Shown here in pieces: positions 31,857 through 42,997 of a DNA stretch of 64,000 bases. The stretch is from Macrocystis pyrifera (taxonomy: Eukaryota > Sar > Phaeophyceae > Laminariales > Laminariaceae), in assembly GCA_031763025.1 (NCBI GenBank), contig JASSKH010000004.1, forward strand, positions 3,472,001 through 3,536,000, read 5' to 3'. Every line of letters starts with the position of its first letter. The first letter of the stretch is position 1. Position numbers and translations under genes: made by a program. A model generated the notes under the pieces. That model did no database searches, was not told the DNA's origin, and saw only the letters and a list, made by a program, of their open reading frames with translations.

Positions 31857-32564
31857 GTGTAAGGCATTATGGACTTCGGGACCGACTACTTCTAGCAGGT
31901 GATGCCTTTGTCTCTGCTCTGGTCAGTCACACAAGGTGCTTGACGATGTTACAAGTAATATGCTCTTGTGTTAGTTGCTGCTTGCCTCGCCAGATGTCTT
32001 CAGAACGAAGGGGCGAGGCACATCAGAAAGGCAGACGACAACGCCTGCCAGGTATGATGAGCAGACCCTTGCTACAAATCGTAATGCCGCAACAGGGAGA
32101 GGGGATACCAGAACAGCTGCCCGCGGCAGGCGCCGGAGCCTTCATGAAAATCTTGCTGGTAGACGTAGACCACTCCCGTGTATCTGCTATTAATAATGTA
32201 TCTGGTAAATACCAAAGACATCATACCATACCAACTCCCAGTACAACACGTAGCAAGTATGTACCCCCTGCGAAGAATTCCGAGACGATTTTCTCCAAAC
32301 TCAAGGGGGGGGGGACACGCAGCGAAATAAATGGTGGGTTTGGCTGGAGGGTGTCGAGTTCGCACCCTCCGCTCTGTAGAGAAACCTGTTGAGCAATTCT
32401 CTCAGGGGGGTGTGCTATCTAGCGTGTTACTATTAGTAGTATACGGTACCAGGTAACAGCATTGAGCTGGGTTCACCACTTTGTAGATGTAATAAATTTC
32501 GAGGAATATTCCTATTTTCTGTACGAGTATATGCTTGTACTGCCACTATAGAAATACTCATAAA

Positions 32565-33599
32565 TATCTCACTCTCTGAGCGTGCTCGCTTGGTACATCC
32601 CTGGCCTCTCAGAGCTCCCACTTGGGAATCGCCTCCTTTTATTACTTGCCGGACCTTTCCAGCGGTTCTTTGTTTTCTCCATTTATTTCTCTTGGTACTT
32701 TCAGTCCTTCTTTCCTTTTTTCTTCTTTCGTTTCGTGTGCATGCGTGTACTCCGAGCACGGCACCGCCGGCGAGCGCGGCATCGTCGCGGGTGTCAGCGG
32801 ATGGTGGCGGGTAGAGGGGGGCAAGGAGCGCGGTCGCCGTTTTCGCGGCTAGGTGTCGCTTGGGCCTCGAGACATGAGGGAAGCATGAATGGGCTCTGTC
32901 TGGCCTCCTGGTGTGGTTCCGGTCATAATATGTACGAGTGTATAAGGGTCGTTTTGATATGCAAAATAAATTTCAAGCGGTGCTTGTTTTCGCGACGAAA
33001 CTAAAAATCACAGAGAGAGCGAGGCAGTCTGAGCACCAACTTTGTCGAGCTGACGAACGAGGGCCACGGTGAGCACCGGGCTTCACGCGAGGCGGGCGAC
33101 GGGGCTCACTGTGGCAGAAAGGGAGGAAAGCTTTACCCGACCGAATCGATTGTGAGATGGCCGCGAGAGGGGCGGGCGGCGTACGAGGCTGAGAGAGAAG
33201 CTCTGCTGTCGGATTTTTTCTTTATTTTTCTTTGACCGGTGTAAGGTGTTCCAAACAGGCAGGCAATTATTGCACGAGAGGGGACGGGGATATTTTCTAT
33301 GTCCGAAATTTTCGGTTTCATTTTCATTGTTTTTGCTGTGCTGCTGTGCCGTGCTGTGCCTTCTCTTTCGTGCATGCGAGTACAGACATATAGCATATCA
33401 AAACAAGAAAATAAGTACCCTGCCTGGGGTATGTACGTACGTACGACATGTGAGCGAGCGTAACGGGCGAAACCGTCCGCGACGCCAAGCGTATGTGGCG
33501 TCCGAGCTGTTTCTCCTGAAGCATGGCGGCGGGACTCTTGGCATTATCAAGTCGCCAGTTTGCAACTATGAATAAGTCATAATAAAAAAAACGATATTC
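32565..33599 (+). repeat. Inverted duplication, copy 1 (main part)
   Basis: From ATCTCACTCTCTGAGCGTGC onwards this matches the reverse complement of about 45416-46456. It resumes at 34842-34941 after the inserted TIR element. Similarity covers C/T-rich and purine-rich blocks and the palindromic GCGGGCGGC..GCCGCCCGC segment. Frames such as GRAAYEAEREALL are shared by both copies but not recognised. Confidence 0.85.
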
Positions 33600-33929
33600 A
33601 ATAGAGTGTCTGCGCAAAATAAAAAATATTACGAATGTTGCTTATCTATTCCCCCGTTACCGACGACTAATCAAATATCCTAATCAAATTTGCATAAAAA
33701 TGACGAAGTTATGCATTTTTGGTCAGCATATTATACTAGAGCCATATTTGTGTGATATGAGATTCGACCGCTGCATTCTGTTGGCCGAAAACTCTCCGGA
33801 CGCTTTGGATTGGCCAAGCTCGCCCCCAGAGTGGCCTCGGACCCGTCTGCTACCGGCGGAGTTTTGCGAGAAGAATTGCTGCCGTTGATGCTGCATGCCT
33901 TTGCTGCCCGCTGCTGCAGCAGCAGATAG

Positions 33930-33934
33930 GTAGG

Positions 33935-33965
<31 letters not shown>

Positions 33966-34001
33966 GTACGTCACCGACTACTGCTACTACTGCATGTAGT
34001 G

Positions 34002-34037
<36 letters not shown>
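33930..34037 (+). repeat. (CTG)n microsatellite, interrupted
   Basis: Runs of GCTGCTG broken by a few CTA/GTA units, including one uninterrupted block near 34003-34037. A further (CTG)n block is at 34612-34640. Both are inside the 1236-bp TIR element. Confidence 0.9.
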
Positions 34038-34104
34038 AAGTAAGTGCTGTTGTTGCTGGAAGCTCTGCGGCAATAAGAAAGCGCTGCGGTGAGCAGGCGC
34101 TGCT

Positions 34105-34345
34105 GCAAACAAAAGCGCTGCTGCAAGCGAGCGCTGCTGCACACAAGCAAGGTCTGCTGCAAGCAAGCGCTGCTGCAAGCAAGCGATGCTGCAAGCAAGC
34201 GCTGCTGCAAGCAAGCGATGCTGCAAGCAAGCGCTGCTGCAAGCAAGCGATGCTGCAAGCAAGCGCTGCTGCAAGCAAGCGATGCTGCAAGCAAGCGCTG
34301 CTGCAAGCAAGCAATGCTGCAAGCAAGCGCTGCTGGAAGCGAGAG
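34105..34345 (+). repeat. 16-bp minisatellite (GCTGCTGCAAGCAAGC)n
   Basis: About fifteen 16-bp units, alternating GCTGCTGC and GATGCTGC starts. Since 16 is not a multiple of three, each frame cycles through the same 16-residue peptide every 48 bp and stays open, on both strands. Coding is therefore not implied. Confidence 0.95.
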
Positions 34346-34841
34346 AGCTGACTCAAGCAAGCGCTGCTGCAGGAGCTGTCGTCGCAGGCGTTGCTGGTGC
34401 TGCAAGCACGTGCACCCTTGCCGCCACGCCTCTGATCTTCGCCGCTACGACCCCTTTTCGGGTAGAGAGGACGACGAAGAAGGAGGGCGATCTTCTCGTT
34501 GTGGCGGCGTTGCTTGCACAGCGAGTGTCGAGGAGCGCAAGATAGATCGCACTTCTGCTTGTTCGTGCTTGCTGCTTACTGCTTCTGCTGCTGCTTACTG
34601 CTTCTGCAGCTGCAGCTGCTGCTGCTGCTGCTGCTGCAGGTAGGTACTGCTGCTTGCACGACTTCTTGTGTTCGGCTCGTTTGGTGCAAAAGTGCTGCCG
34701 CTGGCGCAAGTGTTTTTTTTTTTTCAAACATAAGAATCCCATATTTAGCTATTTTTCGTCTACGATTATGGCTTTCGATTATGATTACCTTTCCGACGGA
34801 AATCTTTGATAAACAAAAATATTATGCGCAGACACTCTAAT

Positions 34842-34941
34842 CATGGATCTCTGTCCGCTTCGCATAATTTGATGTACTTTTCCTTCCTGAGCGAGCGTAG
34901 CGGGCGGCGTAGGCCGCCCGCGTAGCGAAGCGCCTTGTAAT
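34842..34941 (+). repeat. Inverted duplication, copy 1 (distal part)
   Basis: Continues the match to 45311-45412 beyond the inserted element, including GAGCGAGCGTAGCGGGCGGC and its inverted partner, a GC-rich hairpin. Similarity ends at GCGCCTTGTA. Confidence 0.85.
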
Positions 34942-35142
34942 TATTATTAGGCTGCTTGGCGTAAAAAAAAACGTGGAGGGGGTGGAGGGGCGGAGGGGGA
35001 TATAGCTCTTCTATGGTGCCCAGCACCATGATTGTAGCGAAGCGCCTTGTAATTATTATTAGGTTGCTTAGCGTGAAAAAAACGTGGAGGGGGGGGGGGG
35101 GGGCGGAGGGGGATATAGCTCTTCTATGGTGCCCAGCACCAT
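34923..35142 (+). repeat. Tandem duplication, ~112-bp unit
   Basis: Two adjacent copies start TAGCGAAGCGCCTTGTAATT and end GGTGCCCAGCACCATGA. The second has an expanded G run. Each copy includes the box-A-like GGATATAGCTCTTCTATGG. Confidence 0.9.
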
Positions 35143-35182
35143 GACTTCGATGCTGGGTTCAGATCCCAGGTTGCGACGCTTT
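35107..35182 (+). ncRNA. Pol III-type tRNA-like sequence with T-run terminator
   Basis: GGATATAGCTCTTCTATGG resembles box A; CTGGGTTCAGATCCCAG forms a perfect 5-bp T stem with a TTCAGAT loop (box B); a run of ten T follows 10 nt later. The D and anticodon arms do not fold properly and the acceptor stem lacks its 5' strand, so it is a tRNA relic or SINE head, not a clear tRNA. Confidence 0.5.
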
Positions 35183-35644
35183 TTTTTTTTGCATCCGACG
35201 ATTTTTTACCGTTCGACGATTTCTTACCGTTTACGATTCGCGCTTCGCGTTCACGGCCTCCGGCGGCTCCTGCGGGGCTAATTATATTTCTGCGCCTTGT
35301 GGATGGGAGCAGGGTGCCAAATGGGATCACATCCGGGTGGGATCGGGTCCGAAGGGGATCAGGAGCAAAGATGTCAGGAGACAGCATGTTCACCCCTTGA
35401 CAGACAGCAACTTTCCCTTGGCATGCCTTGACATACACCAAACTACTAGGTTTTATTCTAAAACACTCGACCCCACACCCTTGGCAGCGCACGTTTTGCC
35501 TTGCTTGATTGACATGTCTCCTGACATCTTTGATCAGGAGAGCCAAGCAGGGTCCTGTTTTGTTTTCCCGTTTTCATGGAGAATATTCCGATAAACTTAT
35601 TTATCGACCATGTGGAGAACTCTACTGCTACTGACAGCAGTGTA

Positions 35645-36140
35645 TACCACACTCTGGACAATGGACACAACAATAGTCTATTGCTTCGACAATAGACGAG
35701 GAGGGGAATCTATCGATGTACATTATCTGCGACAATAGATTGTGGAAGGTATCTATCGATAGGTATTGTCGGCGACAATGGGCTGGTGATATTGTCGATC
35801 GAACAATAGACGGTGAACTGCGTCCATCGATGGCCACTGCAGGCCACAATAGAATGTGCGAGATGTCGATCGATGGCCATTGCCGGCCACAATAGAATGT
35901 GCGAGATGTCTATCGATAGCCATCGGTGACCACAATAGATTGTGCGAGAGGTATATCGACGGCCATTGCGGGCCACAATAAATTGTGCGAGAGGTCTATC
36001 GACAGCCATTGTCGACCACAAGAGATTGTGCGATATATCTATCGATGGCCGTTGCCGGCCACAATAGATTGTACGAGATGTCTATCGATGGCCGTTGCCG
36101 GCCATATAGACTGTACAAGCTATCCATCGATAGCCATCTC
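35645..36140 (+). repeat. TATCGATA satellite, array 1 (~43-bp unit)
   Basis: Around ten degenerate units of the type GGCCACAATAGAATGTGCGA, GATGTC, TATCGATAGCCATTGCC. The unit contains the palindromes TATCGATA and GGCCGGC..GGCC. No coding content. Confidence 0.88.
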
Positions 36141-36739
36141 GAGGATATTTTGCACTCATCCCACGATATACGAGGTATGTCATGTTCTGTATGTATGTGG
36201 TAATTTGAACCGACGTCATCATGTTGTGGACACCATACGCTCTCACACTCATTTGAAGAATACATTAAATACAGATGTCGCCATTAATAGAAACTCGTGC
36301 ACCAATATATTGGTAACTGTCATCAACTTGTGTGCGCTCTTAGTTTCGGAAATTGACTCGATTTAATACCCTTGCTTTGTCCTACAAGTCTATTAACTCC
36401 ACTTCGAATAAAACGTGCATCATTAAACTCAAACCACCTTACCCTGAAAATTCTGGTCTTTCCGTTTCTCATCTCGAGTTTGTTTGTCCCATACTGAAAC
36501 CAAGTAAGTAAGAGTTATTTTTTCGGATGCTGGTCATCTATAATTTAGATTTTTTTCTTGTTAGGAAATAAATTCGATTTGTTACCCTTACTTTGTCCTC
36601 GATTAACTGCACTTTCAAAATAATCTGGATACTAAAAATAAAACAACCTTGACAAGAAAATTATCAGCTTTCCGTTTCTTAAGTCGAGATTTTTGTCTCG
36701 TACTGAAATGACGTAAGCCAGATTCATATTTTTCGGAGC

Positions 36740-37385
36740 CCGGCCAACAATCTATTGTGGGTGGCGATGGTTATCGTTGGACACAATCGCGTACCTATTG
36801 TTGGCGGCAATAGAAGCTTCGGCGGTCGTCAAGAATGGCCATCGACATACATCATTCCACGGTATACAATAGGTTTAGGTAGTAGTCTATTACGAAAACA
36901 CGCCCGACAGTCTACTGTGGGTGACGATGGCTATTGATGGATACAATTGCGTGTATATTGTTGGCGGCAATAGCCATCGATAGGCAAACGTTTTGGTCTA
37001 TTGTTCGAACAATATCTATCACGGTTGCTTCCCCAACATCTGTTGTTCAGGACAATGGCCATCTATGGACAACCTTGTGACTCCATTGTTAGGGCAAAGG
37101 CATATTGTGTCCACTGCCGAAAAAGTATTATTCCCAGACAATATCTATCGATAGACAGCGTTGCCAGTCTATTGTCGTTAACAACATCTATCGATAGACA
37201 GCGTTGCCAGTCCATTGTGGTTAGCAGTGTCTATCGATAGAGAGTGCTGCCAGTCTATTGTGGTTCACAATGTCTATCGCTAGCCAGCGTTGCCAGTCTA
37301 TTGTCGTTAACAATATCCATTGGCACACGCTTTTTCGGGGCTACTGTAGCGACAATGTTCTATTCCCTTTCTATTGTCCAGGGTA
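36740..37385 (+). repeat. TATCGATA satellite, array 2
   Basis: More diverged units (AATATCTATCGATAGACAGC, GTTGCCAGTCTATTGT), several nearly identical between 37130 and 37320. The AT-rich stretch 36140-36740 between arrays 1 and 2 has no recognised gene. Confidence 0.85.
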
Positions 37386-37491
37386 TATGCACATCTTACC
37401 TCATCTATCTTATCCGTACAGAGTGTAACCGATTTGGAATTACTACTAATAACACAGAGTACTAACCACCACAACACAGCCGACTGTTAAG

Positions 37492-37769
37492 TGTATGGCA
37501 GTATGGACCTAGGGACCGACTACTGCTAGCAGGTTGATGCCTTTGGCTCTGCTCTGGTCACTCACACGAGGTGCTTGAGGATGGTTTAAGCTCTTGTATT
37601 AGTTGCGATTTGCCTCGCCAGATGTCTTCTGAACGAAGGGGCGAGGCGCTCATCAGAAAAGCAGGCGACAACGCCTGCCATCTATGATGAGGGGACGATT
37701 GCTACAAATCAGAACGCCGCAACAGGGGAGAGGGGAATATAACGCCGCAACAGGGGAGAGGGGATACCA
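37492..37769 (+). repeat. Solo LTR of the 31-kb chromovirus family
   Basis: Aligns along its length with 31858-32110 (TGTATGGCAGTATGGACC, GACCGACTACT, GCCTCGCCAGATGTCTTC, CGCCTGCCA) and ends GGGGATACCA. A ~25-bp tail segment (AACGCCGCAACAGGGGAGAG) is duplicated within it. It lies between two TATCGATA satellite arrays; no internal retroelement sequence is attached. Confidence 0.75.
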
Positions 37770-37989
37770 TAACACGACAATGCAACACACTTAACCCCCA
37801 TGATGCCCACTGCCTTGTTGAGACACACAACGTTGCAGCCCTCCTTCACGCTATGCCATGCACCGACATTGCTGCTCATCACGATACACCATACACTCAT
37901 TACATACTGGTGGTGATCACAAGATGAAAATACGACATTGCTGCGGAACAAAATGTTGCGTTGCTTAGTAAATCAGAGTGCATTGTAGG

Positions 37990-38510
37990 TGTGGAAATAG
38001 GCTGGTGATGGTGTCCATCGATAGACATTGTCCACCACAATCGATTCTCAACGGTGTTCATCGATAGCAATTGCCGGCCACAATAGAATAGAAACGTATC
38101 TATCGATAGCCAGATTAGAAACGTATCTATCGATAGCCATGGCTGGTCACAATACATTCAGAAACATATCTAACGATAGCCATTACCGGTCACAACAGAT
38201 CAAGAAGTGCATCTATCGATAGCCATTGCCGGCCACAATAAATCAAGAAACGTGTTCATCGATAGCCACTGTGGACCGCAGTCGATTCTGCAACCTATCC
38301 GTCGATAGCCATTGTCGGTGACAATAGCTTCCAACCCAGGTACTTCAGCACACTCCTGCCTGAACAATATGTTGGGAACGCAACCTATCGATAGGCATTA
38401 CCGACGACAACGGATGAGGAACGTTCCAATCGATAGCCTTTGCCGACGACAATAGACCCGTCCATTGCACCATATTCTATTGCTGTTGCAGGGGCTATTG
38501 TCTATTGTCC
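37990..38510 (+). repeat. TATCGATA satellite, array 3
   Basis: Units such as ATCTATCGATAGCCATTGCC, GGCCACAATA with a variable linker (AAACGTATC, AAGTGCATC). The solo LTR at 37492-37769 lies between this array and array 2. Confidence 0.85.
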
Positions 38511-39153
38511 AGGGTGTGTTCGTACGTATACCTCTGGTAACGAGTACGAACCCATCCAGGCCAGATATCAAGATATATCAAGATCTCAAGATCTAGACGC
38601 GCTCAAATTCCACGCTCCAGGATATACTGGTACATCAATGGGAAACTCAGGTCCAGGCATGGTGCCCCGAGCCTGTTCCTGCGCAAGTCTTGGGGCAGGA
38701 TGCAGCTGATGCAGATCGTACATGCTTCTGACGACGTCTGCTCTTGATACGACGACTTCGCGTTGCTCACCTGTCGCGGCAACCAACCGACAAGAAGCCC
38801 GGGCGCGAAAAAAGTTTCAGTTTTTCTGCAGTCGTCGAACTGCCCCAAGCTACCGAGCGGCGAACTTGATACTGCTGCAGCTCCTTGAAGCTCATCTCCA
38901 AGCATTGTCAGGCAGCACTTTTCGCTCAAAGGCTGGACCCAATGCTCTGGTTTCCGCAAGATCTGCCACGAAGATGGGTATATCTACGTGGCAAGCTGTG
39001 CAGCAGCGAGGTAGGTTGGGGGAGAGAAACTACCCCCGTGCCCCGTATTACCATGGCCTCCTAAATCATTACGAACTCTATGATGTTTTTCTGGATGGCA
39101 CAACAAGCGGTTTTGAAGTTTTGAACAGAGTGCACAGGGTGACCAACACCGAC

Positions 39154-39240
39154 ATGTCTCGTGCATTCACTGCCGACGCTAGCGTGTGCATCCCTCGGAT
39201 GATCCCCTGGCGAGATTGGGAGGAGTGGTACAGGGTGAAG
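39154..39240 (+). CDS. Las1 exon 1
   Basis: 29 codons from ATG to an AAG|GTGAGC donor, phase 0. PWRDWEEWYRV is the tryptophan-rich N-terminus typical of Las1, normally near the start codon. The frame stays open upstream to about 38722, but that sequence looks non-coding, so I take the ATG at 39154. Confidence 0.85.
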
Positions 39241-42200
39241 GTGAGCTAGGAGTCATTTTGAGCATCGATATTGCGAGCTATCCTGCCACAGCAATTATAC
39301 AACACCGCACGCGTGTTTTGGCTGCCAGTTGCCAGCCTCTTGAGGCTAGTGACCGTCAGAGCTCAGCAGGCAGCGATCGAGCCTAGACAACTGGAGTGTG
39401 TTTGCCGAGGTTTGGCTCGCCATGCGTACCTCACATCCCTATCGTTTATATAGGCGGGTTGGGTACTACTAACTAGGGTACCAGGTATAGTCAAGGGTAG
39501 ACAAAATGAGCAACGAGAGGAGTCGTGCGTTCCCACAACAGCAATCCTGAGAGTCCTGGCTGCTGGTAGACGACCCTCCTGCCTGTACCCTCGCTACGTA
39601 GCTACGAGGAACCTTGGCGCGTTTGACTCGTGAGGCGCGGGCTCAGCCCTAACGAACATCCACCACTGCCGTATTCTGTGGGCACAAAGTACGTGAACCA
39701 TGCCGAGAGCTGAGAGGAAGTTCGCGTTCTTCCACAAGAGCAGACCTTGACTGCCGTCCTCGGTCCTGGTACAGGAGGCCCATGACATACACAGCAGCAG
39801 TGCCTCCGTTGACTCGTGTATTACTCTGAACTCTGGACGGAGAAGTAAGGAGAGTTCAATACGCCTATTAATGCCTAGACATTCCTTATCTTCCCGTCTA
39901 GAATGCAGAGTGGTACTCGTTACCTCCCACACATGGGATATGTAGATGGATGTATTCCTGATCTGTATGATCTGTAGGAGCTAGCTCACGTTACCTGGTG
40001 GAAGCCGTATAACCTGCATGATCTACGTAGGGCATATTTCCTGGGTTGGATCTGTACAATACACAGATACTGCACAGCATTTCATACCAGCAGGTAAGGG
40101 TCTAGATCTATGGATGATCTGTCTGATCTGCTATAGATTTTGATCTGTCCGAGGCGTGTAACCTTCATAACTTGGCCTCGTGAGGCGTCAGGCGCGATCT
40201 TTTTGGTCAGCGGCAACTCCTGAAACTGCTACTACTACGGGGGACCATATTAAACAGAACCTACGGTACACACAAAAACGTATATATTTCGCTATTTTTA
40301 CCAACAATATTTGGTCCTGTTTACTATGGTCCCCCATAATAGTTGCTGCTGCTGTTATTTTTGCTGTGGTTGCGGAACAGCACCATTCCTGGGAGGAACG
40401 AGTATAACCACGTCGCACCGACTGGCGACATACGAAACAGCTGCTGACTCTAACGTGTTACGGTGTTCTTCTGCTTGCCATATTTACAGCAGTAGTATTG
40501 AGACCTGAGTGAGCGTTGCTGTGAGTTCGTCGGCTATTACCAGTCCACTTGCTGTAGTAGTTATTTTGTTACAGCAGTAGCATCGTTGGCTACGTAGGTA
40601 CTGGTACACATCATACGAGTCGTATTACCTTGGTTGAAGCGGTGCCCACTATTCGACTCTTTTGGTTTCTTTGTATGTAGGAAGGCTTGTTTTTCGCCTG
40701 TGGTGGCGGCCTTGAGCAGAATCTTCCGGCGGGCGCTTCGCCATCCAACTAGTATTAATGGTATCTACTGCAGCCGATGCCCCTCCAAGTCACAGGTTCA
40801 GTAAGCTGCTGTATGCTGTATGCCGTGTGTATCAAATACGGTCAGTCGCTGGAAGGCTTCGCCAAGTGCTCGTCTCACGGAAGTTCAAAGTCTTATGGTA
40901 TGTTCTTGATGGCATGTATACCTGTCCCTTGCCTTTCCCTTCCCTCGTGTGTCTCGTATCTCCCTCGCCCCTTCCTGGCTCTCTATCGTAAATCTCTCAC
41001 CGTTTTGTCTCGTGTCCCTCTTGTGTCTCTCTTGTGTCTCCCGCTCGGCAGGCTCTTCTGTTTTCTCCCGAGCCCTACCTGCGGTTCCTTGGAGTCCAGC
41101 ATGTGGCGGCGTGGCGGAGCCGGGAGCGAGTCCCACACGCCGTTGAGACGACATCTCAGGTACCATCAACACGAGAACCATACGGAATGATACAGCACGC
41201 AATATAACGCCTCAGGGATGAACGTCCGGGGCGATTTTCTCTCAAAACGAGGAGGGAGGGAGGGAGGGAGGGCACACACACAACGGAAAAGTTCCAATTT
41301 TTATCTACGAAGACCTCGTCGAGATGATTCCATAGGCGCAGCGGTCGGCGTTTGCGTTTCTGCTGTCTACTTTGTCTAGAAATGCAGCTTGGAAAATCCG
41401 TCTCGACAGGGGGGGGGGGGTGATCTTGCGTGTTCGTGCTTATGCACAGCAGGTTGAAGTCGAAAGACGATGTGGCGTCTTGGGTATTGCTGGACTGGAT
41501 ATCGAACGAGAAGCGTGTTACACACGATACGGACAATCCAAAGAAGAAAATAAATCGATACGATTGTCGATATTTGATGATCAAAAGCTTTTGTTCATTG
41601 TCAGCATTAAAAAAAATGAGAATGCCAGGGGATGGAGGGCGAAACAAGTTCAAGATAGTTTTATCGAAATTCGATAGTTTCGATAAATCGAAGCGATCGA
41701 TACGATATCCAACACCAGTCTGGAACTATCCCTTGGATTATTGCGCAGCGATGCTGGCCCCGGGACTCCTGCTGAGTTCACGGGTATAAGTGTACGGAAC
41801 CGTTTGTTCGGTGCAATCGTAAGATGCCGATAAGAGGCATGTTCGGTTAGGGGATGCATTTTGGATAGCGCGAGTATTGTCGTCATTAAACTCCTATCCA
41901 GAAGAAAAACAAGGATACGAAGTGTACTACTCTAGAGAAACGGGTCTTACGGCAGCGCATTCTGGTATACAGAAAGCTGCTTGGTGACCGACTGGCAACA
42001 TCTCTGTATGATAGTTGGGGCTGGAGGGTACATCAGAACGTTTCACACCTCTGATAGGTGATCTACAGATAGATCATCTTCAGGTAGAGCATCTACAGAT
42101 AGATCATCTACAGACATAGCATCTAAAGATAGATCATCTACAGAGATATCATCCACAGACAGATCTTATACAGGTAGCTAATCAACAAATAGATCATCCA

Positions 42201-42956
42201 CATTCAGATCATCTAGAGATAGTTCATCTACAGACAGATCATCTACAGATAGACCATCTAGCATGCCGTTGTTATTGATATGTTGCAGACGATCTGCACA
42301 GTGCAGATGCAAACCAGGAAACATGTCCCAGATGCATGCAGATTTTTTTCGGCTTCCACCCGGCAACATGGAGCCACATCGTGCAGTTTTACGGCTCCCA
42401 CCCGGCCACATGATGACAAGATCCCACAGATCATATCACATCAGATCAGATCAGATCACGGAGTGAATGTTCCCTGAAAGATCGACAGTAGATCAAGTAG
42501 ATATCGATTGTATGCCGGGTGTGTGTTGAACGTTTGTGAAGATCGAGTGTATCTCAACCAGTTGCCGTGCGTTTCTACTACCTGTACGTCGTTTCGCGTG
42601 CTTGCAGCTCGTGGAGGTTCGCCTCAATGACGCGGGACAGGCGGGGGGCGGAGTGGCAAGCCCGTGTCGAAGCGAGGAGGAGCTGCGGCTGGTGTACAGC
42701 GCGCTCATCATAAGGGCGGTCAACGGGCTCACGGGGCACGAGCAGAAGGCGAGGGTGTTCCGGAGAGTAATGCTGGGATATCGAACGAGAATCCAGTTCA
42801 ATACGATGAATCAAAACTATTCGTTAGGGTTTCGATGTTTTGATACATGGAAGCTTTCGTTCGGTACTTAGATAAAAAAAAAACACGGAGGGTGCCAAGG
42901 GATGGAAGACTTAACACTCGATATTGCGGTATGTGGAAAGTTTCGATACTATTTTT

Positions 42957-42997
<41 letters not shown>

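Larger units (their letters stand above)
31129..32110 (+). mobile_element. Internally deleted chromovirus with two LTRs
   Basis: Two related ~250-bp repeats (about 31129-31371 and 31858-32110), each with GATGCCTTTG..CTC and GCCGCAAC..GGGAGAG blocks and ending TACCA, flank only ~490 bp. That internal piece encodes a reverse-transcriptase fragment and then a chromodomain ending directly at the right LTR. The order matches a Ty3/gypsy chromovirus that lost most of its body. LTR boundaries are approximate, the left LTR is rearranged, and no target duplication was confirmed. It is unrelated in sequence to the intact element at 8139. Confidence 0.7.
33603..34838. mobile_element. 1236-bp TIR DNA element with AAT target duplication
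   Basis: Ends are AGAGTGTCTGCGCA and its exact inverse TGCGCAGACACTCT, followed inside by AT-rich sequence. AAT flanks both sides (33600-33602 and 34839-34841). The paralogous copy at 45.4 kb shows the empty site with one AAT, so insertion is demonstrated. The interior is filled by CTG repeats and a 16-bp minisatellite and encodes no transposase, so the element is non-autonomous. A 3-bp duplication is typical of PIF/Harbinger elements, though AAT is not their usual TWA. Confidence 0.9.

Noticed and set aside
34105-34345. CRISPR array
   Set aside because: Repeats are contiguous with no unique spacers, in a eukaryotic context.
33952-34742. Long alanine/cysteine/glutamine-rich frames on both strands
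   Set aside because: Products of the CTG and 16-bp repeats inside a TIR element; open in many frames equally.
38722-39153. N-terminal extension of Las1
   Set aside because: Frame is open but composition is not protein-like, and Las1 proteins normally begin close to the PW..W.EW motif.
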